Assembly: GCF_005145005.1 (NCBI RefSeq)
Contig: NZ_CP039712.1
Span: 1,085,001 to 1,149,000 of the forward strand
Direction: 5' to 3'
DNA: 64,000 nucleotides
Source: Vagococcus zengguangii
GTDB taxonomy: Bacteria > Bacillota > Bacilli > Lactobacillales > Vagococcaceae
The notes beneath the pieces are model-generated. The model was given only the letters and a program-made list of their open reading frames with translations, was not told the DNA's origin and did not search any database. A program made the position numbers and the translations under genes. Shown in pieces: positions 1-7,751 of the stretch. The first letter of the stretch is position 1. Every line of letters starts with the position of its first letter.

Positions 1-807
1 ATTGATGAAGCGTTTAGACGAATTCAAAATAATGGCATGAATTATCCCCAGCAGATGACAGAAGTTTATCGCCAGTTATTTCCTGAGATGCGGTTAGATT
101 TCTCGTCACCGAACCATATACTAGGAATGAGCTACGCAAAAGAAAACATTAAGTATCCACGTCCGATGCAATTAGCTCCGATTAAACGTCATCAGGCCCA
201 GCATAACGAACAATCGGTCAACCACGAAGTCTTCGCTAGTGGCACAGCCATTCGTCAAGCAATGCTTGCTGGACGATTTGCCGAGGTCCAACCAGTTGTT
301 CCACTTAAAACTTACCAGGCCTTAACTGAGTGCCCCCTTATTTCGTGGGAAAAACTTTGGCCGTATTTAAAGTATCAATTGACGATTTTATCGACTAGTG
401 ATTTAGCTGAGATTTACCAAATGACACAGGGAATAGAATATCGTTTAAAAGAAGTTGCGAAACAGGCTGAGAGTTTTCATCAGTTTGTAGAATTAGTGAA
501 AACTAAACGTTTCACTTGGACAAGAATTCAACGTTTGTCTACTTATCTATTATTAAATATAAAAGATCAAGATATTTTAAGAGCACGTGCGCAAAATTAT
601 TTACGTGTCTTAGGATTTAGCCAGACAGGTCAGCAATTTCTTAAACACATAAAAAAACAAACCACTTTACCAATTATTACGAATATCAATAAAAAAAATG
701 AAGAGTTGTTAATACTAGATATTAAGGCGGGAAAAATTTATCAAATGGCGACGGCTGAAAAAAATGAACAGGACTACTATAAACGTCCGATAACTATAAA
801 ATGCTGA
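1..807 (+). CDS. tmcAL: tRNA(Met) cytidine acetate ligase TmcAL (3' part)
   Basis: This is the C-terminal 268 residues of a TmcAL (YlbM/DUF795) protein. The reading frame is open to the first base of the window, so the gene begins upstream and the ATG at position 37 is internal. The family uses ATP and acetate to acetylate C34 of elongator tRNA-Met. Visible family features are the SPNHILG segment, the basic stretch PIKRH and the FASGTAIRQAM motif, which belong to the nucleotidyltransferase-like fold. The N-terminal nucleotide-binding part lies outside the window. Full-length members are about 390-415 residues, which fits the missing amount. The protein family is clear; the true start cannot be seen. 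Confidence 0.87.
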   Translation: MDEAFRRIQNNGMNYPQQMTEVYRQLFPEMRLDFSSPNHILGMSYAKENIKYPRPMQLAPIKRHQAQHNEQSVNHEVFASGTAIRQAMLAGRFAEVQPVVPLKTYQALTECPLISWEKLWPYLKYQLTILSTSDLAEIYQMTQGIEYRLKEVAKQAESFHQFVELVKTKRFTWTRIQRLSTYLLLNIKDQDILRARAQNYLRVLGFSQTGQQFLKHIKKQTTLPIITNINKKNEELLILDIKAGKIYQMATAEKNEQDYYKRPITIKC

Positions 808-914
808 CGATATTCGAACTATAAACCGAGTGAAATGTGGGTCTTAGGTCTGATGGCAATTGTCATGAGGAGGCGTATGATTAGGTTATTGAAAAACACT
901 AGGGGGAAGAAATT

Positions 915-1685
915 ATGACAGAAAAAGTTGTCGAGATTAATCATTTAAAAAAAATATACGGAAAGCCTAATGAAAAACAATATCAAGCATTAGCTGATAT
1001 CTCTTTCAATGTGCATGAAGGAGAATTCGTTGGGATTATGGGACCTTCTGGTTCAGGGAAAACAACATTATTAAATATGATTTCAGCCCTTGATACACCT
1101 ACAAGCGGTAGCTTAAAGATTGCCGGCGAAAATATCGTGGACTTAAACGAAAATCAATTAGCTGATTTTCGTGCTGAAAAAATTGGTTTTATTTTCCAAG
1201 ACTTCAATTTATTAGAAAATTTAACGATGCGTCAAAATATTGGGCTGCCGTTATCGCTACAAGGTGTCTCAGCGAAGAAAATTAATCAACAAGTAGAGAG
1301 AATTGCCAATCGTTTAGGCATTGACCATATTTTGGACAATTATCCTACAGAAGTCTCAGGTGGACAAAAACAACGTGTAGCAGCTGCTAGAGCGTTAATC
1401 CATCAGCCTGAATTGCTACTAGGTGATGAACCAACAGGGGCACTAGATTCAAAAAACGCAAAGAACTTATTAGAAGCGTTACGTGACTTAAACGAGCAAG
1501 ATAAAACAACGATCTTAATGGTAACGCATGATCCAATGAGCGCAAGTTACTGTAAACGAATTTTGTTTATTCGAGATGGTGAAATCTTTAAAGAAATCGA
1601 GAAAAAAGGCAGTCAACAAGTCTTCTATGAAGAAATTCTTTCTATCTTATCACATGTTGACTTTTCATCAGAAAGTCAGGTGTAA
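915..1685 (+). CDS. ABC transporter ATP-binding protein, BceA type
   Basis: This is the 256-residue ATPase subunit of a BceAB/MacB-like transporter. It has a Walker A motif GPSGSGKTT, a Q-loop around FIFQDFNLL, the signature SGGQKQR and a Walker B LLGDEPTGALD, followed by an H-loop VTHD. In this family the ATPase pairs with a large FtsX-domain permease and usually protects cells from peptide antibiotics such as bacitracin, often acting as the sensor for a two-component system. The permease gene follows after 3 bp. A GGGGGAAG ribosome binding site sits at the correct distance. No BceRS-type two-component system lies beside it in the window, so the substrate and regulator are unknown. Confidence 0.9.
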   Translation: MTEKVVEINHLKKIYGKPNEKQYQALADISFNVHEGEFVGIMGPSGSGKTTLLNMISALDTPTSGSLKIAGENIVDLNENQLADFRAEKIGFIFQDFNLLENLTMRQNIGLPLSLQGVSAKKINQQVERIANRLGIDHILDNYPTEVSGGQKQRVAAARALIHQPELLLGDEPTGALDSKNAKNLLEALRDLNEQDKTTILMVTHDPMSASYCKRILFIRDGEIFKEIEKKGSQQVFYEEILSILSHVDFSSESQV

Positions 1686-1688
1686 GAG

Positions 1689-3542
1689 ATGACTTGGAAA
1701 TTAGCACTTATTAATGTAAAAAAACGCTGGCAAGATTACGCCGTGTTGATGATGGGGTTAGTCGTATCAGTGGCTATTTTTTATATGTTCCAAACATTAT
1801 CTGTGAATACGACTTTCTTGGAAGAAGTCATTCCAACTGTTGCGATTGTAGGCTTTATTTTCCAGATTGGTGCAGTAATGCTAGGGCTACTGACCATCGT
1901 ATACATATTCTATGCCAACTCGTTCTTACTATCGATGCGTAAAAAAGAATATGGTATGTATATGATGTTTGGCGCTAAAAAAACTAAAATTAAACAAATG
2001 ATGACTATCGAAACGTTATCAATTGGTGGGTTAGCGCTGTTAATTGGAACATTTGTTGGGGCAGGGTTTGCTAATATTATGAGTCGTGTCTTGATGAAAA
2101 TGTTAGAACTTGAAACCAATGCTTATAGCGCATTTTCTACCAAAGCAATTTTGATTACTGTAGCTTTCTATGTTATATTATTTATTTTTACAGCTATTGT
2201 TAATAATTTGAAATTTTCAAAAACAAAACTATTGCAATTGCTTAATGAAGAAGGGACAAGTGAGAAGTATCGACCAAACAAATTTAAGATTGTTGGTTTA
2301 ACTCTAGTATCTATCATTTTATTAGCGATTGGTTATTGGGTAATGGCCCATTTAGATAAAGTAGGACAAATGGGTATCGTGATAGCAATGTTGACGATTA
2401 CGTTTGGGACATTTGCTTTTTATCAAGCCTTATTCCCATTAGTTGTAAATTTAATCAAAAACTCTAAGTTCTCTAAAAAGAATTTACGTATTTTCACTTT
2501 ATCACAGTTAAGTTTTAAAGCAGGTAGTATTAGTCGTGTGTTAGGCATGATAACTATGATGTTAGCTTTATCATTAGGTGCGATTACGGTCGGATTTGGT
2601 TTTAATCATGAAAAAGAATCATCAGTGGCGTTTTATCAATATGATGTTGTGAGCAATAATCCTACACCTGAAATCATCAAACAAATTGATAATTTACCAG
2701 GAGTTAAAGACAAAGTTATCTATCAAGTTAAAGAAGTTGGGGACAAGACTTATTATTTATATGATGAATTAATGGCCCATCCGCTAATTGTCGATAAATC
2801 ACGTATGGATAACACTGTAGTTGTAGGGGGCTTTTCTGAAACAGAGTTTGTAGAGTATAACGAGTTCAATGAGGGAGATGTCTATAGCTATAATAATGAT
2901 AGTTTAGGTGAGGTATTAAATACGTTGGGTAATTTAGATAATGCTTACCAACCTTATAAAGCTGATCCTGAATATCATATCGTTTCACAGGCTGATTTTG
3001 ATCAAGTAGAGGCGCCAATTATTGAGAAATATGTTGTCCGCCTTGATAACTTTAAGGATGGCTTGACACAGCTAAAAGCAATTAATCAATTAGAAACTAA
3101 GCGAAGTGATATGGAGCAATTTAATGCTTCTAGTAAATATAGTTTATATAGTGTCATGAGCGGTATGATGAATGGCTTCATGTTTATGGGAGCCTTCTTG
3201 GGAATTGCTTTCTTAGCAATGCTTGCAAGTTGTTTAATGTTCAAAATTTTAACAGGCGCTCATGCCGACAAAGTCCGTTATGATATGTTAAGTAAAATGG
3301 GAGTTCGTAAAAGCTTGTTATTAAAATCAATTGCTCAAGAAATTGGCGTATTGTTTATTGTGCCAGCGTTGTTAGGGACAGCTCATGTATTGTTCGGATT
3401 AAAAATGTTTGAATCATTTCTAGCTAATCCATACGCACAGCTATGGTTGCCGTTCAGCTTATTTGCTGTTGTTTATTTAATCTATTATGTATTTACAGTG
3501 GTGCTTTATAAAAACATCGTTTTAAAAAAAGTTGATAGATAA
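1689..3542 (+). CDS. ABC transporter permease, BceB type (FtsX domains)
   Basis: This is a 617-residue membrane permease and partner of the ATPase just upstream. Hydrophobic segments cluster as one N-terminal pair, a block of about six between residues 50 and 300, and a final group near 490-610. A large hydrophilic extracytoplasmic region lies at about 310-485. This layout, two FtsX-type domains around a big extracellular loop, is that of BceB/VraG proteins, which shield lipid II-cycle targets from antimicrobial peptides. The loop sequence would decide which compound is recognised and I cannot assign it. Transcription ends at a hairpin right after the stop codon, so this is a two-gene unit. 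Confidence 0.87.
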   Translation: MTWKLALINVKKRWQDYAVLMMGLVVSVAIFYMFQTLSVNTTFLEEVIPTVAIVGFIFQIGAVMLGLLTIVYIFYANSFLLSMRKKEYGMYMMFGAKKTKIKQMMTIETLSIGGLALLIGTFVGAGFANIMSRVLMKMLELETNAYSAFSTKAILITVAFYVILFIFTAIVNNLKFSKTKLLQLLNEEGTSEKYRPNKFKIVGLTLVSIILLAIGYWVMAHLDKVGQMGIVIAMLTITFGTFAFYQALFPLVVNLIKNSKFSKKNLRIFTLSQLSFKAGSISRVLGMITMMLALSLGAITVGFGFNHEKESSVAFYQYDVVSNNPTPEIIKQIDNLPGVKDKVIYQVKEVGDKTYYLYDELMAHPLIVDKSRMDNTVVVGGFSETEFVEYNEFNEGDVYSYNNDSLGEVLNTLGNLDNAYQPYKADPEYHIVSQADFDQVEAPIIEKYVVRLDNFKDGLTQLKAINQLETKRSDMEQFNASSKYSLYSVMSGMMNGFMFMGAFLGIAFLAMLASCLMFKILTGAHADKVRYDMLSKMGVRKSLLLKSIAQEIGVLFIVPALLGTAHVLFGLKMFESFLANPYAQLWLPFSLFAVVYLIYYVFTVVLYKNIVLKKVDR

Positions 3543-3550
3543 AGATAAAA

Positions 3551-3590
3551 AGAGCCTGTAAAGAAAAAACACTTTACAAGCTCTTTTTTT
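3551..3590 (+). terminator. Rho-independent terminator after the BceAB-like genes
   Basis: The stem AGAGCcTGTAAAG pairs with CTTTACAaGCTCT with one mismatch and is followed by a T run. It begins 8 bp after the permease stop and separates this unit from rpsP. Confidence 0.85.
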
Positions 3591-3637
3591 AGTGCTAAAC
3601 TATCCATTGTAATATATTTCATGGAGGTGACATAATA

Positions 3638-3913
3638 ATGGCAGTTAAAATTCGTTTAAAACGTATGGGTTCAAAAAGAAATCCATTTTATCGTATTGTA
3701 GTAGCAGATTCTCGTTCTCCACGTGATGGACGTTTCATCGAGGTAGTAGGAACTTACGCTCCAACTAAAAACCCTGCAGAAGTAACAATCAAAGAAGATT
3801 TAGTTTTAGATTGGTTATCAAAAGGTGCACAACCTTCAGATACAGTTCGTAACATCCTTTCTAAAGAAGGCGTTATGAAAAAACATCACGAAGCTAAATT
3901 TGAGAAAAAATAA
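3638..3913 (+). CDS. rpsP: 30S ribosomal protein S16
   Basis: This 91-residue protein is ribosomal protein S16, a small-subunit assembly protein. The start [20 protein letters not shown] and the segment [12 protein letters not shown] are family signatures, and the length is normal. A strong GGAGGTG ribosome binding site precedes the ATG. In Bacilli, rpsP normally sits after ffh and before khpA, rimM, trmD and rplS. Here it follows a terminator, is followed by khpA, and the unit then stops. It therefore probably has its own promoter in the 47 bp between the upstream terminator and the start, but I see no convincing -35 box there. Confidence 0.97.
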   Translation: MAVKIRLKRMGSKRNPFYRIVVADSRSPRDGRFIEVVGTYAPTKNPAEVTIKEDLVLDWLSKGAQPSDTVRNILSKEGVMKKHHEAKFEKK

Positions 3914-3926
3914 GGTGGCGTAGATT

Positions 3927-4166
3927 ATGACAGATGTGAAAGAATTGATCGTAACTATCATTCGTCCGTTAGTCAGTCATCCTGAAGATATCTCATTAAC
4001 GATTGAAGAGTCAGATGAGTTTATGGAATATAATTTGAAGGTACATTCAGATGATATCGGTCGAATTATCGGTAAGCAAGGACGCGTTGCCAAAGCAATT
4101 CGTACGATTGTTTATTCAGTAAGAACCAATGGCCCTAAAAAGATTCGTTTAAATATTTTAGATTAA
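3927..4166 (+). CDS. khpA: KH-domain RNA-binding protein KhpA
   Basis: This 79-residue protein is a single KH domain with the GxxG loop in the segment GRIIGKQGRVAKAIR. KhpA (YlqC) forms an RNA-binding pair with KhpB/EloR/Jag and in streptococci is linked to cell elongation and division. The gene starts 13 bp after rpsP and shares its transcript, which is the usual arrangement. The expected downstream rimM and trmD are absent; a terminator follows the stop codon immediately. Confidence 0.93.
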   Translation: MTDVKELIVTIIRPLVSHPEDISLTIEESDEFMEYNLKVHSDDIGRIIGKQGRVAKAIRTIVYSVRTNGPKKIRLNILD

Positions 4167-4193
4167 GAGAGAGCATCTGTTCTCTCTTTTTTT
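4165..4193 (+). terminator. Terminator after khpA
   Basis: The arms AAGAGAGA and TCTCTCTT form a hairpin with an 8-nt loop and run straight into a T tract. The hairpin overlaps the khpA stop codon by two bases. Confidence 0.8.
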
Positions 4194-4227
4194 GCAAAAA
4201 AAGAGCTGTGACGCACAGGCGTCACAG
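4194..4227 (-). terminator. Terminator for the minus-strand repeat-protein gene
   Basis: Read on the minus strand, CTGTGACG and CGTCACAG form a perfect 8-bp stem followed by a U tract (the A run at 4194-4202 on the plus strand). It lies 13 bp after the stop of the gene at 4240-4653. Confidence 0.85.
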
Positions 4228-4239
4228 ACTAAGGTTAAA

Positions 4240-4653
4240 TTATTTTGTTAACATTTTTTTCAAAATTTCAGATAAGAAATCGCCAGAACCAGAAGCTTCT
4301 TCACCAGTATTTTGTAAACTTGATGGAATTTCAGGCATTTCTGGTAAGTCGTTATTTTGAGCAGAAGCTGAAGTAGCACCACCCAATAAGTCTTTTAATG
4401 AACCGAAGATATCAACTGAACTATCAGTAGCTGAACTAGATTGAGTCACATCAGCTTTTTCGCTGAATAAATCCGTTAAATTACCAAAAATATCGTGATC
4501 AGCTGTTTCATTTTTTTTTGCAAATAAATCCGTTAATTGACCGAAAATATCACCAAATTCAGAGCGGTTTTCTTCGACTTGTGTTTGTGCTTCTTCAGCT
4601 TTCCCCTCGTTCATTAAATTAAAAACTGTTTTTAATAAATCTTCAATATTCAT
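4240..4653 (-). CDS. Unrecognised acidic protein with DIFG repeats
   Basis: I do not recognise this 137-residue protein. It has no signal peptide or membrane segment and is rich in D, E, S and T. A short motif of the form DIFGxLxDL(F/L) occurs three times, at about residues 35-44, 54-63 and 81-90. A looser amphipathic helix lies at the N-terminus (NIEDLLKTVFNLMNEG), and another hydrophobic helix ends the protein (DFLSEILKKMLTK). Low-complexity linkers separate the units. This looks like a string of short binding motifs or amphipathic helices rather than a compact enzyme. A GAGGGAG ribosome binding site and a dedicated terminator indicate a real single-gene unit. No function is assigned. Confidence 0.75.
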   Translation of the reverse strand: MNIEDLLKTVFNLMNEGKAEEAQTQVEENRSEFGDIFGQLTDLFAKKNETADHDIFGNLTDLFSEKADVTQSSSATDSSVDIFGSLKDLLGGATSASAQNNDLPEMPEIPSSLQNTGEEASGSGDFLSEILKKMLTK

Positions 4654-4762
4654 TTATCTGACACTCCCTCATATTTTTATACTTTATTTATATCATTTTA
4701 CTAATTAAATAGCTAAAAATAGGGCTTACATTGGCTTAAAAGACTGGAATAAAGAGCGTTAA

Positions 4763-4900
4763 GTGATTATTAGAGGGGTACATAATGTAGGAAGGTGGGA
4801 GGCAGTTTATGAATTAATTGAATATTTTGGGAGAAATGATGGCGTATGTTTAAATCTATTATTGCAAGCCTATTTAAAATCATGTAAGTTAAATGAATAA
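4763..4900 (+). CDS. Possible 45-residue small protein or gene remnant
   Basis: A GTG-started frame encodes a protein-like sequence (VGRWEAVYELIEYFGRNDG, then a leucine-rich helix) and stops 27 bp before the next gene. The ribosome binding site is weak, only AAAGAG at about 7 nt. The same frame continues upstream through one TAA with the plausible sequence AYIGLKDWNKER. It could therefore equally be the decayed end of an older gene. It lies in the 274-bp gap between the minus-strand repeat protein and the VanZ-RDD gene, which otherwise holds only their presumed promoters. Confidence 0.25.
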   Translation: MIIRGVHNVGRWEAVYELIEYFGRNDGVCLNLLLQAYLKSCKLNE

Positions 4901-4927
4901 GAATGTATTTATTAGGGGGAAGTTTAT

Positions 4928-6034
4928 ATGGGTGTCTATTTAGAACCAATAAAAATGGCAATGATTGCATTTCCAATTATGGCTTTTATGATCAGTTTGC
5001 CAATTTTTTTATACCAATATTATAAGCACGTAACATTTCTACGATGGTATGGACTCGTTATTTATAGTTTTATGTTATACCTGATTGTTGCTTATTTTCT
5101 AGTTATTTTGCCTTTACCTGATCGAGAGGAGGTTGCTAAGTTTACAACAGCACGATACAGCTTGCAACCATTTCAATTTGTACGGGCATTTATTGAAGAA
5201 ACAAGTTTAATAATTAATCAACCTGCAACGTATTTGTCAGCGTTAAAAGAGTCAGTGGTTATTCAGCCTGTGTTTAACATCTTTTTGACGATTCCGTTCG
5301 GTATATATATGCGTTATTTGTTTAAAAAAGATTTGAAAACAACTTTTTTATTATCATTTGGCTTTTCGTTGTTTTTTGAATTGACACAGTTAAGTGGGTT
5401 ATATGGTTATTATCCTCGTAGTTATCGTTTATTCGATGTGGATGATTTGTTTTTGAATACTTTGGGTGGTTTAATTGGTTATGGCATGACGCCTTTAGTT
5501 GAAAAGCTGTTTCCACGAGAAGAAGCTCTTAAACGTCGTCAGGAGAAAAGTGCTAAACAAGTGTCATATATTAAACGTGGTGTTACGTATCTTACTGACT
5601 GGTTAGTCTTTACTTGGCTGTTGGGAATAGTTGAAGGGTTTCTGGGCAACGGTTATCTAATAAGCGTTCTATCGTTTTTTATTTATTATTTTGTAGTGCC
5701 GGTAACTATTTTTGACGGGCAAACGTTAGCTCAGAAAGTAACAGGACTTAAGATGATAACCGAGACCGGTGAGAAAATTTCTAAAAAAGCCTTATTCATC
5801 CGACAATTATTATTTGGTATCAATTGTTTCATAATTAATGTTTTGCTTAGTAATGCGTTAATTGCTACGGGTACCGTTCCAGATGAACAGCTTGATGTTG
5901 TCTTGTATATGGTGTTTATCTTAACGTTCTATACGTTGGTATTTGTGTTGCATGTTTTATACAATATTATTACCAAAGATAAACAGCTGTTTTATGAAGA
6001 TATTTCTAAAACGATTTTGATTAGTACGAAATAA
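4928..6034 (+). CDS. VanZ-like / RDD-domain membrane protein
   Basis: This 368-residue integral membrane protein joins two domains. The N-terminal part, about residues 10-195, is VanZ-like, with the motif FELTQLSGLYGYYPRSYRLFDVDDL and then NTLGGLIGYG. The C-terminal part, about 210-350, is an RDD domain with three hydrophobic segments. VanZ relatives contribute to teicoplanin or lipoglycopeptide tolerance by altering surface exposure, and RDD domains are membrane modules that can act in ion transport. The fusion is a recurrent architecture in Firmicutes with no fixed function. The gene stands alone between a gap and a strong terminator. A GGGGGAAG ribosome binding site supports the start. Confidence 0.85.
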   Translation: MGVYLEPIKMAMIAFPIMAFMISLPIFLYQYYKHVTFLRWYGLVIYSFMLYLIVAYFLVILPLPDREEVAKFTTARYSLQPFQFVRAFIEETSLIINQPATYLSALKESVVIQPVFNIFLTIPFGIYMRYLFKKDLKTTFLLSFGFSLFFELTQLSGLYGYYPRSYRLFDVDDLFLNTLGGLIGYGMTPLVEKLFPREEALKRRQEKSAKQVSYIKRGVTYLTDWLVFTWLLGIVEGFLGNGYLISVLSFFIYYFVVPVTIFDGQTLAQKVTGLKMITETGEKISKKALFIRQLLFGINCFIINVLLSNALIATGTVPDEQLDVVLYMVFILTFYTLVFVLHVLYNIITKDKQLFYEDISKTILISTK

Positions 6035-6077
6035 ATAGTCAACCTAGTGAAAATTCACTAGGTTGACTATTTATTTT
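6033..6077. terminator. Long perfect hairpin terminator after the VanZ-RDD gene
   Basis: A 19-bp perfect inverted repeat (AAATAGTCAACCTAGTGAA and its complement) with a 2-nt centre is followed by TATTTT. It starts on the last two bases of the upstream stop codon. Confidence 0.85.
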
Positions 6078-6171
6078 GAAAAATATCCTATTAATATGCT
6101 ATGATAGTTAGGTACCAAATTAATTGGCTTATAAATAGTTAGTTAGTTTGAATGTAGAAGGGAAGAGATAT

Positions 6172-7566
6172 ATGAAGAAAAAATCAACAAACATGATACT
6201 TGCCATTCTTCTGTTTGGAACATTTATTGCCTTTTTAAACCAAACATTAATGAATGTCGCGCTACCGAGCATCATGAAAAATTTTGGCATCGATGCTGCA
6301 CAAGGGCAGTGGTTAACAAATGGTTATTTGTTAATTAATGGCATTATGGTCCCAACAACAGCCTATCTAATCGATCGATTTAAGACACGTAATTTATATT
6401 TAACGATTATGACGATTTTTGCTGTTGGGACATTAATCTGTGGGATTTCGGATAATTTTACGTTATTAATTATCGGTAGGATGCTGCAAGCAGCTGGAGG
6501 TGGGGTAGTTGGACCACTGTTAACCGTCATAGTCATGCGCTTATATCCGATTGAACATCGCGGGACAGCAATGGGCTTCATCGGTTTAGCGATGAATTTT
6601 GCGCCGGCTATCGGACCAACTTTGTCAGGATGGATTGTTCAGTCCTTTACATGGCGTTACTTATTTTATATGATTTTACCTTTAGTGATATTAAACCTTA
6701 TTTTAGCGGCTATTTTTATGCCCAACATTGGTGAACCAAAAGATATTAGTTTGCATAAACCAAGTATCTTATTATCTTCACTAGGGTTAGGATCCTTATT
6801 GCTAGGTTTTAGTAATGCAGGTAGTCATGCTTGGGGTAGTTTTAATGTGGCGGGGTATATCTTGCTAGGTATTGTTATTTTGATGCTATTTGTTCGTATG
6901 CAAGTTAAATTAAAGGAACCCGTTTTAGATTTTGCTGTATTTAAAGAAAAAATGTTTAAGTTATCTACGATTGCTAATTTTTTCATAATCATGGGTCTGT
7001 ATGGAGGTATGTTATTATTACCACTATTCTTACAAAATGTAAAAGGGGTTACACCTTTACAGTCAGGCATGGTGTTACTACCAGGAGCACTTTCAATGGC
7101 TGTTTTGTCACCAGTTACAGGTAATTTATTTGATAAATATGGTTATAAAATATTGAGTAATATCGGATTGACGATTTTAGCAATCGGTACGTTACCATTT
7201 ATCTTTTTCAAACCAGAGGCAAGTTTAATGGTAATTGCCTTGTGTCAAATGGTTCGTAACATCGGTATTGCTATGGTGTTAATGCCAATCCAAACGCAAG
7301 CGATGAACTCATTGCCTGATGCGTTATTGAGTCATGGAAATGCAATGTATAACACAATTCGACAAGTGGCAGCCTCAATTGGTACGGCTGTGTTAATTAC
7401 GATTATGTCGACTGCCAATAGCTCTTATGCTAGTCTTCACCCGGAAGTAACTGAATCAGCTTCATTATTGTTCGGTATTCATACAGCTTATGCGGTAACG
7501 TTCGCTTTAGGATTAGTCGCACTATGTATATTAGCTTTTATTAAAATTCCTAACAAAATTAAGTAA
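6172..7566 (+). CDS. MFS multidrug efflux transporter, DHA2 (EmrB/QacA) family
   Basis: This 464-residue protein has about 14 hydrophobic segments, the size and topology of DHA2 drug:proton antiporters such as LmrB and EmrB. Visible family motifs are TLMNVALPSIMKNF and QWLTNGYLL near the N-terminus, the loop motif LIDRFKTR, GRMLQAAGGGVVGP, and the antiporter motif C variant APAIGPTLSGWI. I chose the ATG at 6172 because AAGGGAAG lies at the right distance. A longer TTG-started frame from 6148 would swallow that ribosome binding site. The gene is monocistronic. The substrate cannot be read from sequence. Confidence 0.9.
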   Translation: MKKKSTNMILAILLFGTFIAFLNQTLMNVALPSIMKNFGIDAAQGQWLTNGYLLINGIMVPTTAYLIDRFKTRNLYLTIMTIFAVGTLICGISDNFTLLIIGRMLQAAGGGVVGPLLTVIVMRLYPIEHRGTAMGFIGLAMNFAPAIGPTLSGWIVQSFTWRYLFYMILPLVILNLILAAIFMPNIGEPKDISLHKPSILLSSLGLGSLLLGFSNAGSHAWGSFNVAGYILLGIVILMLFVRMQVKLKEPVLDFAVFKEKMFKLSTIANFFIIMGLYGGMLLLPLFLQNVKGVTPLQSGMVLLPGALSMAVLSPVTGNLFDKYGYKILSNIGLTILAIGTLPFIFFKPEASLMVIALCQMVRNIGIAMVLMPIQTQAMNSLPDALLSHGNAMYNTIRQVAASIGTAVLITIMSTANSSYASLHPEVTESASLLFGIHTAYAVTFALGLVALCILAFIKIPNKIK

Positions 7567-7573
7567 TTATTTA

Positions 7574-7602
7574 ACAGACCTGAATAGTCAGGTCTGTTTT
7601 TT
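7574..7602 (+). terminator. Terminator after the MFS gene
   Basis: ACAGACCTGA and TCAGGTCTGT form a perfect 10-bp stem with an ATAG loop, followed by a T run. Confidence 0.9.
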
Positions 7603-7615
7603 AAAATTCAATAAA

Positions 7616-7645
7616 TAGACACTGTTTTTGTTAATGTTGTATAAT
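7616..7645 (+). promoter_or_regulatory. Promoter of the DUF3307 gene
   Basis: TAGACA at 7616-7621 and TATAAT at 7640-7645 are separated by 18 bp. A leader of about 100 nt precedes the start codon; I see no defined structure in it. Confidence 0.6.
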
Positions 7646-7751
7646 TTATATAAGTTATGATGTTATGTTTACTGTAGGGTGACGATGGGTTGTTTAATAA
7701 TATTATTATGTAAACTTATCGTTTTCCATATTGAATATTGGGGGAGAAAGA

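Noticed and set aside
6148-6171. TTG-started extension of the MFS transporter
   Set aside because: The AAGGGAAG ribosome binding site lies inside the extension and is spaced for ATG 6172.
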